Shown: positions 25,137-33,265 of the stretch, one piece after another
Numbering within the stretch: the first letter of the stretch is position 1
Layout of the letters: every line of letters begins with the position of its first letter
NCBI RefSeq assembly: GCF_008369935.1
Contig: NZ_VTUZ01000017.1
Span: 62,001-126,000 of the forward strand
From: Paraburkholderia panacisoli
GTDB lineage: Bacteria; Pseudomonadota; Gammaproteobacteria; Burkholderiales; Burkholderiaceae
Length of the DNA: 64,000 nucleotides
Direction of reading: 5' to 3'
Made by a program: the position numbers and the translations under genes
Notes under the pieces: generated by a model
The model's database searches: none
What the model was told of the DNA's origin: nothing
The model's input: the letters and a program-made list of their open reading frames with translations, nothing else

Positions 25137-26828
25137 CTAGCGCTCGCTCTCCCTCGCTTCCCTGCTCTCCTTCCCATCGCGCAACCCCAAATGCCGCGCC
25201 GCCCGCTGCGACGCGACGACGATCAGCTTCATCGTCGCCCGCGTTGCGCCGACGAACAGCTTGCGCGCAATGCGCTCGTCGAACGCGTCGAAGTCGATTT
25301 CGGTGAAAATCACGCACGGCGCGGCCTGACCCTTGAAGCGGTAGATCGATTCGAACAGCACGTCCCCTTCGCGGTACTCCGGGTTGCCGAACAGATCGTA
25401 CTTGCCGGTGAAGCTGCGCAGCCGATGCGGTCCAAGCTGATCCTGCGCGGTCAGCGCCGAGCCTTCGCGGCCGCGAAACGACAGCACCACGATGTCCTGC
25501 TTGCGAAAGCCCAGCGACAAAGCCTGCGTGATCGCGCGCTTGGTCGCCTCGATACCGGCGTCGGCTGCGTGCGCTTCGTCGTAGACGGACAGTGCAATCT
25601 CGGAGCCGTCGAACGGACTGCCCGACGCGAGCGCGGGCGCGAGCGGCACCGATGCGCCGACCACGTCGCGCACGAAGTCGAGAATGTCACGCGGACTGCG
25701 ATAGTTGGTGGTCTCCGTCAGCGTGGTCCAACCCGGCAACGCCACCGGCTCGCGCATATACAGATTCTGCAGCGGGTCTTCGAGCCACCACCACGCGGCG
25801 CCGGGGCGCAACAGCCGCTCGAGCGCGGCGACCCACGGCTGCTGGAAGTCCTGCCCTTCATCGACGATCAGCACGTCGAACTGCCAGCGCGGCTCGATCG
25901 GCGTGTCGGCGAACATCGTCTCCAGTTGCTCGAACACCTGGCCCGACTGGAACTCGGGCTTGAGGCCCGCGTCGCGCGCAATCCAGTCGCATAGCTGATG
26001 ATAGTTGGCGACCTTCGCCTCGGGCGGCGCGACCCGCGCGATGTGATCGGCGAGCGGCCGGTTGAAGCACACGTATAACGGCCGCTGGCCGCGCGCCACC
26101 GCATCCCTCATCACCTGCACTGCCAGTTGCGTCTTGCCCGAGCCCGCGGTGCCGATCACGCGCAACCGGAACGGCGCGAACTCGAGCCGCCGCGCCCATG
26201 TCGCAAGTCCGCCCGCGAGGCGCGTGACGAGCGTGCCCGCCTGGCCGACCAGCGCGCTCGTGTCCGGCGTGAGCGCGAGTTCGTCGGCGAGAAAATGATG
26301 GATCTTCGACGCGCACGCAAGGCGCGGCTCGTCGGCCGGCAACGCTTCGCGGACCACCGCCGCAAGCCGGTCCTTACGCGCCGCGTCGACGATACGCGAT
26401 GGATTCACGCCGGCAATCGCCGCATTCCGGACAACGTGGTCGGGGCAGTACAGCAGTTCCTCGATGAAATAGGTGCCCGCGCCGAACGCCGCGGTAAAGC
26501 GGCGATGCAAGCCTTCGATGGTGTGCGCAAGCGCGATCGCCACGTTGCGCTCGGTCTGCAGATAGACCTTGACGAGCCCCTTCGGCGTCTCGCGCAGGAA
26601 GCCGGTTTTCTGCTCGACGATCATCACGCGCCCAGCGGGACTGACGATCACGAAGTCGGCCTCGCCGAACACCGAGAAATTCTGGTTCAGCCGCGTCCAG
26701 TGGACGCCGTGATAGACCGTGTAGTCAGCGGGGAGCGCCTCCTCGAGCAACGCGAGGGTCTCGCGTTCGCGTGCCGCCGCGCCGGTGGCGGCGAGGCTCT
26801 TCCAGTCGTCGGGGACAATGCGGGCCAT
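25137..26828 (-). CDS. NERD-domain superfamily 1 DNA/RNA helicase
   Basis: A 563-residue protein. The N-terminus has a nuclease-related NERD domain (HWTRLNQNFSVFGEADFVIV and VMIVEQKTG, i.e. the E-x-D...E-x-K core of restriction-like nucleases). The helicase core follows: Walker A GTAGSGKTQLA, Walker B VLIVDEGQD, motif III-like WWWLEDPLQNLY, TNYRSPRDI, VLSFRGRE, SIYRFKGQAAPCVIFTE and motif VI KLFVGATRATMKL. UvrD-like helicases with a NERD domain are found in DNA repair and phage defence contexts. The gene stands alone with a Lys/Arg/Glu-rich C-terminus; no partner modification gene is nearby. Confidence 0.85.
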   Translation of the reverse strand: MARIVPDDWKSLAATGAAARERETLALLEEALPADYTVYHGVHWTRLNQNFSVFGEADFVIVSPAGRVMIVEQKTGFLRETPKGLVKVYLQTERNVAIALAHTIEGLHRRFTAAFGAGTYFIEELLYCPDHVVRNAAIAGVNPSRIVDAARKDRLAAVVREALPADEPRLACASKIHHFLADELALTPDTSALVGQAGTLVTRLAGGLATWARRLEFAPFRLRVIGTAGSGKTQLAVQVMRDAVARGQRPLYVCFNRPLADHIARVAPPEAKVANYHQLCDWIARDAGLKPEFQSGQVFEQLETMFADTPIEPRWQFDVLIVDEGQDFQQPWVAALERLLRPGAAWWWLEDPLQNLYMREPVALPGWTTLTETTNYRSPRDILDFVRDVVGASVPLAPALASGSPFDGSEIALSVYDEAHAADAGIEATKRAITQALSLGFRKQDIVVLSFRGREGSALTAQDQLGPHRLRSFTGKYDLFGNPEYREGDVLFESIYRFKGQAAPCVIFTEIDFDAFDERIARKLFVGATRATMKLIVVASQRAARHLGLRDGKESREARESER

Positions 26829-27010
26829 GCGGTGCCTCGTCGTATTCGGGTGCGGTCATTGTACGCAACGCTGGGACCCCGGCGCGCCGCGGGAATGTGC
26901 CCGGGGCGCCCCTTACGGCGCGTAAACCGCGCGCATCGTGTATCGTTGCTGGTTGAACGCCGCGCGCCGCGCGCGGCTTGCCAACCGTGAGAGAAAAAAG
27001 GATTTACCGG

Positions 27011-27637
27011 ATGATTACGATCTGGGGACGTGCCAACTCGGTCAACGTTCAGAAAGTCTTGTGGTGCTGCGACGAGCTGGTGCTGCCATACGAGCGCATC
27101 GATGCGGGCCTGCAATTCGGCCGTAACAACGAGCCCGACTACCTCGCGATGAACCCGACCGGCAAGATCCCAACCCTGGTCGACGACGATTTCGTGCTGT
27201 GGGAGTCCAACGCCATCCTGCGTTATCTGGTGCTGCAATACGGCGAATCGGGCCTGCTGTATCCGTCCGAGCCGCAACGGCGTGCGAGCATCGACCGCTG
27301 GCTGGACTGGTCGCTGTCCACGCTGCAACCCGCCGAGCGCCCGGTGTTCTGGGCCATCGTACGCACGCCGGACGCGCAACGCGACACCGCCAAACTCGCC
27401 GCCGATCTGAGCGCGGTCAGCCTGCTCTGGCGGACGCTGGATACGCATCTGCAAGGGCGCTTCTTTCTCGAAGGCGAAATGTTCACGCTGGCCGACATCG
27501 TGATCGGCGCGTACGCGAAACGCTGGTTTGGACTGGACGGCGTGCAGCGCGCGTCGCTGCCGAATCTGGAGCGCTGGTATTCGCGCATTGCGACTCGCTC
27601 GGGGTTCAAGAAGTACGTCGATTTTCCGCTGACCTGA
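27011..27637 (+). CDS. Glutathione S-transferase family protein
   Basis: A 208-residue GST. The start MITIWGRANSVNVQKVLWCC at 27011 is the normal beginning of the family; the ATG at 26978 adds an unlikely peptide. The N-terminal thioredoxin-like domain shows the glutathione-contact motifs MNPTGKIPTLVDDDFVLWESNAI, and the C-terminal all-helical domain shows FTLADIVIGAYAKRW. The RANS segment provides the usual N-terminal catalytic Ser/Asn of bacterial theta-like GSTs. Detoxification of electrophiles is the family role; a specific substrate is not evident. It is followed after 207 bp by zur but is probably separate. Confidence 0.92.
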   Translation: MITIWGRANSVNVQKVLWCCDELVLPYERIDAGLQFGRNNEPDYLAMNPTGKIPTLVDDDFVLWESNAILRYLVLQYGESGLLYPSEPQRRASIDRWLDWSLSTLQPAERPVFWAIVRTPDAQRDTAKLAADLSAVSLLWRTLDTHLQGRFFLEGEMFTLADIVIGAYAKRWFGLDGVQRASLPNLERWYSRIATRSGFKKYVDFPLT

Positions 27638-27844
27638 GTCGTTCGGTTAGCGTTTGGGTTTGGCCGCACAGGCTCGGCACGGGTTTTGTCGAGCCACTTG
27701 CCGGCCCGCTTGTCGACCTGTCATACGGCCGCGCAAGTGTCCTGCGGCCTGCCTCGCCAACGCGCACAGCCGCAACGGCAATGCGCATCTCGCATGGGCG
27801 TCGCGCGAGGCACAGCAAAAACCGCGCACCTTTATAATCGACGC

Positions 27845-28438
27845 ATGAAGAACTCCAAGCCCACCGCGCCCGCCGCTCAGGCCACCTCCGCCCACTCCGC
27901 TGCTGCCCATGCGCCGGTGCACGTACACGGTGATTCGCAGGAAGGGGCACTGACCCTTGCGGAAGAATATTGCCGCGAACGCGGCGAGAAGCTCACACCG
28001 ATTCGCCGCAAGGTGCTCGAATTGCTGCTGAATTCGGGGCGCGCGACCAAAGCGTATTCGCTGCTCGACGAGATGCGCCAGATCCATCCGGGCTCGGCGC
28101 CGCCCACGGTGTATCGCGCGCTGGACTTCCTGCTGTCGGCGGGGCTCGTGCATCGGATCGAGTCGATCAACGCGTTCACTGTGTGCCACGATCTGACGCA
28201 ATGTCAGCACGGCATTCTGGTGGTCTGCCAGCAATGCGGCAGCGTCACCGAGCTGCATCAGCCGAAGCTGCGGCAGGCGCTCGTCGCGCAAATCGAAGAC
28301 GCGGGCTACCGCCTTGCAAGCGATGAAATCGAACTGAAGGGACTGTGCGCCGCCTGCCAGGCAGCCGAAGCGGCGGCCAATGGCGAAGGCGGCAAAGCCG
28401 GCACGGTCGCGGCGCCACCTGTGACCACCGCGAAGTAA
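27845..28438 (+). CDS. zur: Zinc uptake regulator, Fur family
   Basis: A 197-residue Fur-family protein starting MKNSKPTAPAAQ. A ~35-residue Ala/His-rich leader precedes the winged helix (ERGEKLTPIRRKVLELLLNS; PPTVYRALDFLLSAGLVHRI). The metal-binding half has HDLTQCQHGILVVCQQCGS and the second Cys pair GLCAACQA, the structural zinc site typical of Zur. A C-terminal Ala/Gly-rich tail is atypical. In many proteobacteria zur is next to znuABC; no such transporter is here, so its targets must be elsewhere. Zur rather than Fur is chosen on the C-x2-C...C-x2-C pattern. Confidence 0.82.
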   Translation: MKNSKPTAPAAQATSAHSAAAHAPVHVHGDSQEGALTLAEEYCRERGEKLTPIRRKVLELLLNSGRATKAYSLLDEMRQIHPGSAPPTVYRALDFLLSAGLVHRIESINAFTVCHDLTQCQHGILVVCQQCGSVTELHQPKLRQALVAQIEDAGYRLASDEIELKGLCAACQAAEAAANGEGGKAGTVAAPPVTTAK

Positions 28439-28603
28439 CGCTGTCTCCGGCGGCCCGGATCGCGGGCCGCGAGGGGAGTCCGGCTGATGACCGCCGGCTT
28501 CTCAACGCTCGCGAGGCCGGATCCGCCTTCAAACGCGCGGCGCCCACGCGCCGCGAGCCCACCGCGCATCCACCACGCTCACCCTCGATCACGCAACCCG
28601 CGA

Positions 28604-29116
28604 TCAACCCGCCGCGCGAGCGACGATCGCATCGTGCAGTAACGTCACCAGGTCATCCGGCAAAGCGGGCTTGGTCATGAAGTGCTGGAAGCCTTCGCCG
28701 ATACTGCGCAAGCGATACGCGTCGTCAGTGTGGCCCGTGAGCGCCACCGCGACCGAAGGCGTCTGATCGCTGCGAATTTCGTGGTCGCGCAACCGCTGGA
28801 TCAGATAGAAGCCATCCATGGCCGGCAAGTCGAGATCACAGACGACCGCGTCGGGTGACAACCGCAGCGCCGCTTCGACGCCTTCTTCCGCATCCGCCGC
28901 GGCGCAGACATGCGCGCCTTCCGCCTCGAGTAACAAGGTCAGCGATTCCCGGCTATCGGGGTCGTCTTCTACAAGCACGATCGTGGCCTGATCGAGTCTC
29001 AATGCTCCGTTCATGTTCTGTTGTTGCTCTAAAAAACCGGTTAGGCCGTCAGAGGTGGCCAATGTTTCGTTCTGCTGCTTGCCGCCGATTTGCGCGGCTG
29101 CGAGGTTGGTGTTCAT
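28604..29116 (-). CDS. Single-domain response regulator (receiver only)
   Basis: A 170-residue protein, of which residues about 45-165 are a receiver domain: IVLVEDDPDSRESLTLLLEA, phospho-Asp in AVVCDLDLPAMDG, Thr in AVALTGHT and Lys in MTKPALPDDLVTLL. There is no output domain. The first ~40 residues are polar; a second possible ATG at 29014 would remove 34 of them. Such proteins usually shuttle phosphate or act on a kinase or motor. No kinase gene is adjacent, so its partner is unknown. Confidence 0.85.
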   Translation of the reverse strand: MNTNLAAAQIGGKQQNETLATSDGLTGFLEQQQNMNGALRLDQATIVLVEDDPDSRESLTLLLEAEGAHVCAAADAEEGVEAALRLSPDAVVCDLDLPAMDGFYLIQRLRDHEIRSDQTPSVAVALTGHTDDAYRLRSIGEGFQHFMTKPALPDDLVTLLHDAIVARAAG

Positions 29117-29631
29117 GGTTCCGACTCGATTTCATGCGCCGAGTTGCAAACAGACCGAGATTGTAGAACAGGGCCCGAACGCAACGAGCGTATACGGTAA
29201 CGCGCCAAATTTGCACGCCGATGAAAACCCGGCTCCCGGCGCCACAGCCCGACAGGCCTGGCAGACCCGACGCCGACTCCCGATGCCTCGCCGCAATGCG
29301 CGTGAACCCCGTTCACACGCATTGCCGTCTGGCGTCTTTTCCGTGATTCGTATGCATTTTTTTGCGCCGCCGGCGGGCGTGTTCAGCGGGCGCGGCGTGC
29401 AAATCCACATCTTTTGTAGCACGTAGCGTGCCGCGCCCGGCTGTGAGTTTGCATGACCCGATCGCACGATGGGTATTGCCACCCTTACGCGATCTTCGCG
29501 AGCATCGCGTGAGCGGAACCTGCGCAGCGCTATCATCGTGGGCGCACGAGCCGCCTCTGCGGCTTCGCTTTTTGCGTTGCCGCGCCGCGCGCGTGCCAAT
29601 TGCCGACCCCAACCAGAGGCCATCCGACACC
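29117..29631. other. Intergenic region with a strong unassigned hairpin/palindrome
   Basis: The 515-bp divergent space between the receiver gene and the RraA-like gene holds AATGCGCGTGAAC (29295-29307) and GTTCACACGCATT (29311-29323), 13-bp arms with one mismatch around CCC. It lacks a T-run, so it is more likely an operator or a leader structure than a terminator. I see no gene in the rest. Confidence 0.5.
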
Positions 29632-30351
29632 ATGTCCGATCTCGACTTCGCGACGCTCGAAGCACTTCGTCATGTCAGCACCGCCACACTGACCACGCAG
29701 TTGTTCAAGCGCGGCTTGCGCAATACGTTCATGCAGGGCGTCGCGCCGCTCACTGCGCACAGCGGCGCGAATCTGGTGGGACCCGCGTTCACGTTGCGCA
29801 ACATCCCGTCCCGCGAAGACATCGACGTGCTCGAACTGTTTGCGGACCCCGAGTACGCGCAGCGCAAATGCGTCGAAACGATTCCGGCCGGTCACGTGCT
29901 CGTGCAGGATTGCCGCGGCGAGCGCGGCAGCGCGTCGTTCGGTTCGATTCTTTCGCTACGTTTGCGGGTGCGCGGCGTCGCGGGCATGGTGTCCGACGGC
30001 CCGGTGCGCGACAGCACGACGATCGCCGCGCTCGGCATGCCGGTGTTTTGCGCGGGCGCGAGCGCGCCGCCCAATCTGATTCGCCACCATGCCGTGGATA
30101 TCAATGTGCCGATCGGCTGTGGCGGCGTCGCCGTGTTTCCGGGCGATGTGATCGTGGGCGACGCGGACGGCGTGGTGGTGATTCCGCTCAAAATGGCCGC
30201 CGATGTCGCGCAAGCCGCCGCCGAGCAGGAAGAACTGGAGACGTTTCTCACCGAGCGGATTCGTGATGGCGCCGCATTGCCCGGCACCTATCCGCCGAAC
30301 GAAACGACGAAGGCGGCTTTCGAGGCATGGAAGAAGCGCCATAAGGCGTGA
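29632..30351 (+). CDS. RraA-like / HMG-CHA aldolase family protein
   Basis: A 239-residue protein starting MSDLDFATLEALRHVSTATL; the in-frame extension to 29362 is not family-like. The family signature is seen in GSILSLRLRVRGVAGMVSDG and PVRDSTTIAALGMPVF (the G-x3-D-G-x2-R-D motif, whose Asp and Arg bind metal and substrate), with HHAVDINVPIGCGGVAVFPG and GDADGVVVIP. The fold is shared by RraA, which inhibits RNase E, and by 4-hydroxy-4-methyl-2-oxoglutarate/4-carboxy-4-hydroxy-2-oxoadipate aldolases. The extra length over RraA (about 160 residues) favours the enzyme group. No aromatic-catabolism genes accompany it. Confidence 0.85.
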   Translation: MSDLDFATLEALRHVSTATLTTQLFKRGLRNTFMQGVAPLTAHSGANLVGPAFTLRNIPSREDIDVLELFADPEYAQRKCVETIPAGHVLVQDCRGERGSASFGSILSLRLRVRGVAGMVSDGPVRDSTTIAALGMPVFCAGASAPPNLIRHHAVDINVPIGCGGVAVFPGDVIVGDADGVVVIPLKMAADVAQAAAEQEELETFLTERIRDGAALPGTYPPNETTKAAFEAWKKRHKA

Positions 30352-30480
30352 GGCGATCACGCGCGTCCTGGACGTGGCGTGCAAGATTGCGAAAGGTTGA
30401 AACGAGGCAACGCGGCAAATCACGAGCGCGGCGGCCATGGAATCCGGCGAACCTCCGCGCACTACAAGGTGCGAAGCGCT

Positions 30481-31260
30481 TCAGTCCGCCTTAGCCGGAC
30501 CAATCCCCTGAACCAGCAAAGCGACTGCATGCCGCGCGATCTCTTCCCCGCCGATGTTGCGCCGCAGAGGATCATTGCGCCACAACTTCGAGGTGGCTAG
30601 CGGCAGAAGCGTCAACCCCATCAACGTGACGAACACGAGCGCGGGCTCCAGCCCCGCATTCAGACGCCCTTCCTTCTGCCAGCGTGCGATGGCCGCCAGC
30701 GATGCCTTCTGATGCGTGTCGCCGAATCGCTCATGGATGCGCTGGCGCAGCAGGCCGCCATCGCTGATGACCTCGCGCACCCACAGCGGCGCAAACCACG
30801 GGTGCTCGCTCGCCGCTCGCACCAGCCGCTGCGTGAGTTGCGTGATCGCCGCGACGGCGTCGTCGGGATTCTCCTGGAACGGCACCCCGAGCCCCGCGCG
30901 CAATGGCGCGAAGCGTTCTTCGACGAGCACGTCGAGCAATTGGTCGCGGGTCTTGAAGTAGTAATGCATCATCGCCGGCGTAAAGCCCGCCTCGCGCGCA
31001 ATCTCACCGAGCGTGGTGTCGACGATGCCCTGCCGCGCGAACAACTCCAGCGCGGCGTCGAGCAGGCGGCTGCGCTGTTCCAGCCCGCGCGCGGCCCCCG
31101 TCGGCCTGCCCGGCCGCCGTGCGGGCACGGCAGCGGCCACGCTCGTCGATCCGCCTGACGCGGCTTTCACCGGGCGTTTCGACGTAGTGTCCGCTTTGAC
31201 TGCGGCCGTGCCGCGCGGCGAATTTTTCACCGTTTGGTCATCTGATGGAATCCTTGCCAT
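30481..31260 (-). CDS. TetR-family transcriptional regulator with long basic N-terminal extension
   Basis: A 259-residue TetR protein. The start at 31260 gives MARIPSDDQTVKNSPRG and a ~60-residue Ala/Pro/Arg/Lys-rich extension ending PARRPGRPTGAARG. The HTH follows (LFARQGIVDTTLGEIAREAG, FTPAMMHYYFKTRDQLLDVL), then an all-helical ligand domain. It is divergent from the DHA2-type exporter across 62 bp, so it is most likely the exporter's repressor. The extension resembles DNA-backbone-contacting basic tails; whether it is translated depends on the start choice. Confidence 0.88.
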   Translation of the reverse strand: MARIPSDDQTVKNSPRGTAAVKADTTSKRPVKAASGGSTSVAAAVPARRPGRPTGAARGLEQRSRLLDAALELFARQGIVDTTLGEIAREAGFTPAMMHYYFKTRDQLLDVLVEERFAPLRAGLGVPFQENPDDAVAAITQLTQRLVRAASEHPWFAPLWVREVISDGGLLRQRIHERFGDTHQKASLAAIARWQKEGRLNAGLEPALVFVTLMGLTLLPLATSKLWRNDPLRRNIGGEEIARHAVALLVQGIGPAKAD

Positions 31261-31296
31261 TGCATTCAATTTGACGAGTGAGGCGATGTCGCATAT

Positions 31297-31314
31297 ATTA
31301 ATCTCCGAATTAAT
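31297..31314. promoter_or_regulatory. Candidate TetR operator, ATTAAT-N6-ATTAAT
   Basis: ATTAATCTCCGAATTAAT is a symmetric element in the AT-rich 62-bp space between the divergent TetR and exporter genes; ATTAAT is its own reverse complement, and a third copy of TTAAT follows. It would overlap the promoter on either strand. TetR repressors normally bind a 15-20-bp palindrome in just this position. Confidence 0.5.
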
Positions 31315-31322
31315 TAATTTCA

Positions 31323-32870
31323 ATGCCCGGTGCCATGGAACAATCGACTCCGACTCACCCCGCCGCCCCTGCGCCGCAGGATTCACGGGCGAATTCGCCA
31401 GCGGCAGACCATCCGCCGATCCGCCTGCTGTTTCCGGCGCTGCTGCTGGTCATGCTGCTCGCCGCGCTCGATCAGACGATCGTCTCGACCGCGCTGCCGA
31501 CCATCGTCGGCGAACTCGGCGGGCTCAACAACCTGTCGTGGGTGGTGACCGCCTATCTGCTCAGCTCGACCATCGTCGTGCCGCTGTATGGCAAATTCGG
31601 CGACCTGTTCGGCCGCAAGATCGTGCTGCAGACGGCGATCGTCGTGTTCCTCGCCGGCTCCGCGCTGTGCGGGATCGCGCAGAACATGAGCCAGCTCATC
31701 GTCCTGCGCGCGCTGCAAGGACTCGGCGGCGGCGGGCTGCTGGTGGTGACGATGGCCGCGATCGCCGACGTGATCCCGCCGGCCGAACGCGGCCGCTATC
31801 AGGGCGTATTCGGCGGCGTATTCGGTCTCGCGACCGTGATCGGGCCGTTGCTCGGCGGCTTCCTCGTCGAGCACCTCACGTGGCGCTGGATTTTCTATAT
31901 CAACCTGCCGCTCGGCATCATTTCGCTCGTCGTGATCGGCGCGGTGTTCAAGCCGCACGTTCGCCATGTGAAGCACACCATCGACTACATGGGCGCCGCG
32001 TTTCTCGCCGGCGCACTCACCTGCATCATCCTGTTCACGAGCCAGGGCGGCACGATCCTGCCCTGGTCGTCGCCGCAACTGTGGTTCACGCTAGGCATGG
32101 GCCTCGTCGCGATCTGGGGTTTCATTCACGAGGAACGCAGCGCGGTCGAACCGATCATGCCGCTCGAACTCTTCAAACAGCGCACGTTTTTGCTGAGCAG
32201 TCTGATCGGCTTCATCATCGGCGTGTCGCTGTTCGGCTCGGTGACGTTCATCCCGCTGTATCTGCAGGTGGTGAAAGGCTCGACGCCGTCGGAAGCCGGC
32301 ATGCAGATGCTGCCGATGATGGGTGGCCTGTTCCTGATGTCGATGGTGACGGGCCGCATCATCAGCAAGATCGGCAAGTACCGGATGTTCCCGATCATGG
32401 GGACCTTGCTCGTGGCAGTTGCGATGCTGCTGCTTTCGCGTCTGCAGATCGATACGCCGATTCATATGATGTATCTCTACATGGGCATCCTGGGCTGCGG
32501 TCTCGGCATGGTGATGCAGGTGCTGATTCTCGCCGTGCAGAACACCGTCGAGTTCCGGCACATGGGCGTGGCCACTTCGGGCGCGACCTTGTTCCGTTCG
32601 ATTGGCGGCTCGATCGGCGTGGCCGGCTTCGGCGCGGTGTTCTCGAACGGCCTTGCCGCGCGCCTCGAAAAGCTGATCCCGCCCGACACCGAATTGCCAC
32701 ATGCGCTGGGGCCCGCCGCGATCCGCCAGTTGCCCGAAGCGTTGCGCAACGACTATCTGCACGCGTTCGCCGGCGCGCTGCATACGGTCTATCTCGCGGC
32801 CGCCTGTGTCGTGGTACTGGCCTTCGTGCTCGCGTGGTTGCTGAAGGATCATCCGCTGCGCAAGCACTGA
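31323..32870 (+). CDS. MFS multidrug exporter, DHA2 (EmrB/QacA, 14-TM) family
   Basis: A 515-residue transporter. Motifs: VMLLAALDQTIVSTALPTIV at TM1, the loop motif A GKFGDLFGRKIVLQT, motif B LRALQGLGGGGLLVVTMAAI and motif C-type GVFGGVFGLATVIGPLLGG in TM5, the proton-antiporter signature. Length and about 14 hydrophobic helices place it in DHA2. ATG 31323 or 31335 (MEQSTPTH) could be used; neither has a strong ribosome site. Divergent TetR control is likely. No membrane-fusion (EmrA) gene is adjacent. Substrate is unknown; proton-driven drug export is the family role. Confidence 0.92.
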   Translation: MPGAMEQSTPTHPAAPAPQDSRANSPAADHPPIRLLFPALLLVMLLAALDQTIVSTALPTIVGELGGLNNLSWVVTAYLLSSTIVVPLYGKFGDLFGRKIVLQTAIVVFLAGSALCGIAQNMSQLIVLRALQGLGGGGLLVVTMAAIADVIPPAERGRYQGVFGGVFGLATVIGPLLGGFLVEHLTWRWIFYINLPLGIISLVVIGAVFKPHVRHVKHTIDYMGAAFLAGALTCIILFTSQGGTILPWSSPQLWFTLGMGLVAIWGFIHEERSAVEPIMPLELFKQRTFLLSSLIGFIIGVSLFGSVTFIPLYLQVVKGSTPSEAGMQMLPMMGGLFLMSMVTGRIISKIGKYRMFPIMGTLLVAVAMLLLSRLQIDTPIHMMYLYMGILGCGLGMVMQVLILAVQNTVEFRHMGVATSGATLFRSIGGSIGVAGFGAVFSNGLAARLEKLIPPDTELPHALGPAAIRQLPEALRNDYLHAFAGALHTVYLAAACVVVLAFVLAWLLKDHPLRKH

Positions 32871-33265
32871 TCGCTGCCGCGCTTTTTCCGGCGCTTGATG
32901 CAAGCGCTTAATGACGAGGTCGAACGCACGCGCGTCGACCTCGTGCTGTTTCTACGCCACGCCTTCGTGTATTGCACCCGCACAAAACAGTGCATTAAAA
33001 AACGGTGCATCCGCTCGTCCTGATGGCATTGGCACTGTTTCGTCCTACTTCAAAGTGTGCGGTAGCGTACACAGAATAGGGGCCAACGCACATTGACGTT
33101 CTGAGCGAAACCCCACATATTGAAAGCGACGACAACGCAAGCCTGCGCTTGCGGCTCCAAGACTCTCCGGCGCATGTGGATCGTGATTCCGCGGACAAGG
33201 CTCCTGCCTCAACACGATCCGGAACATGCCGTAATGGCATCGTTTTCCACAGGTGGGTCCACGAT
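32871..33265. other. Intergenic region, no gene recognised
   Basis: This 395-bp stretch is less GC-rich than its surroundings. It holds no convincing coding frame, terminator or RNA. An in-frame extension of the next gene back to 33149 exists but has no ribosome site or conserved features. Confidence 0.4.

Noticed and set aside
32911..33096. 61-codon frame after the DHA2 exporter
   Set aside because: Codon bias and composition are unlike neighbouring genes and no motif is present.
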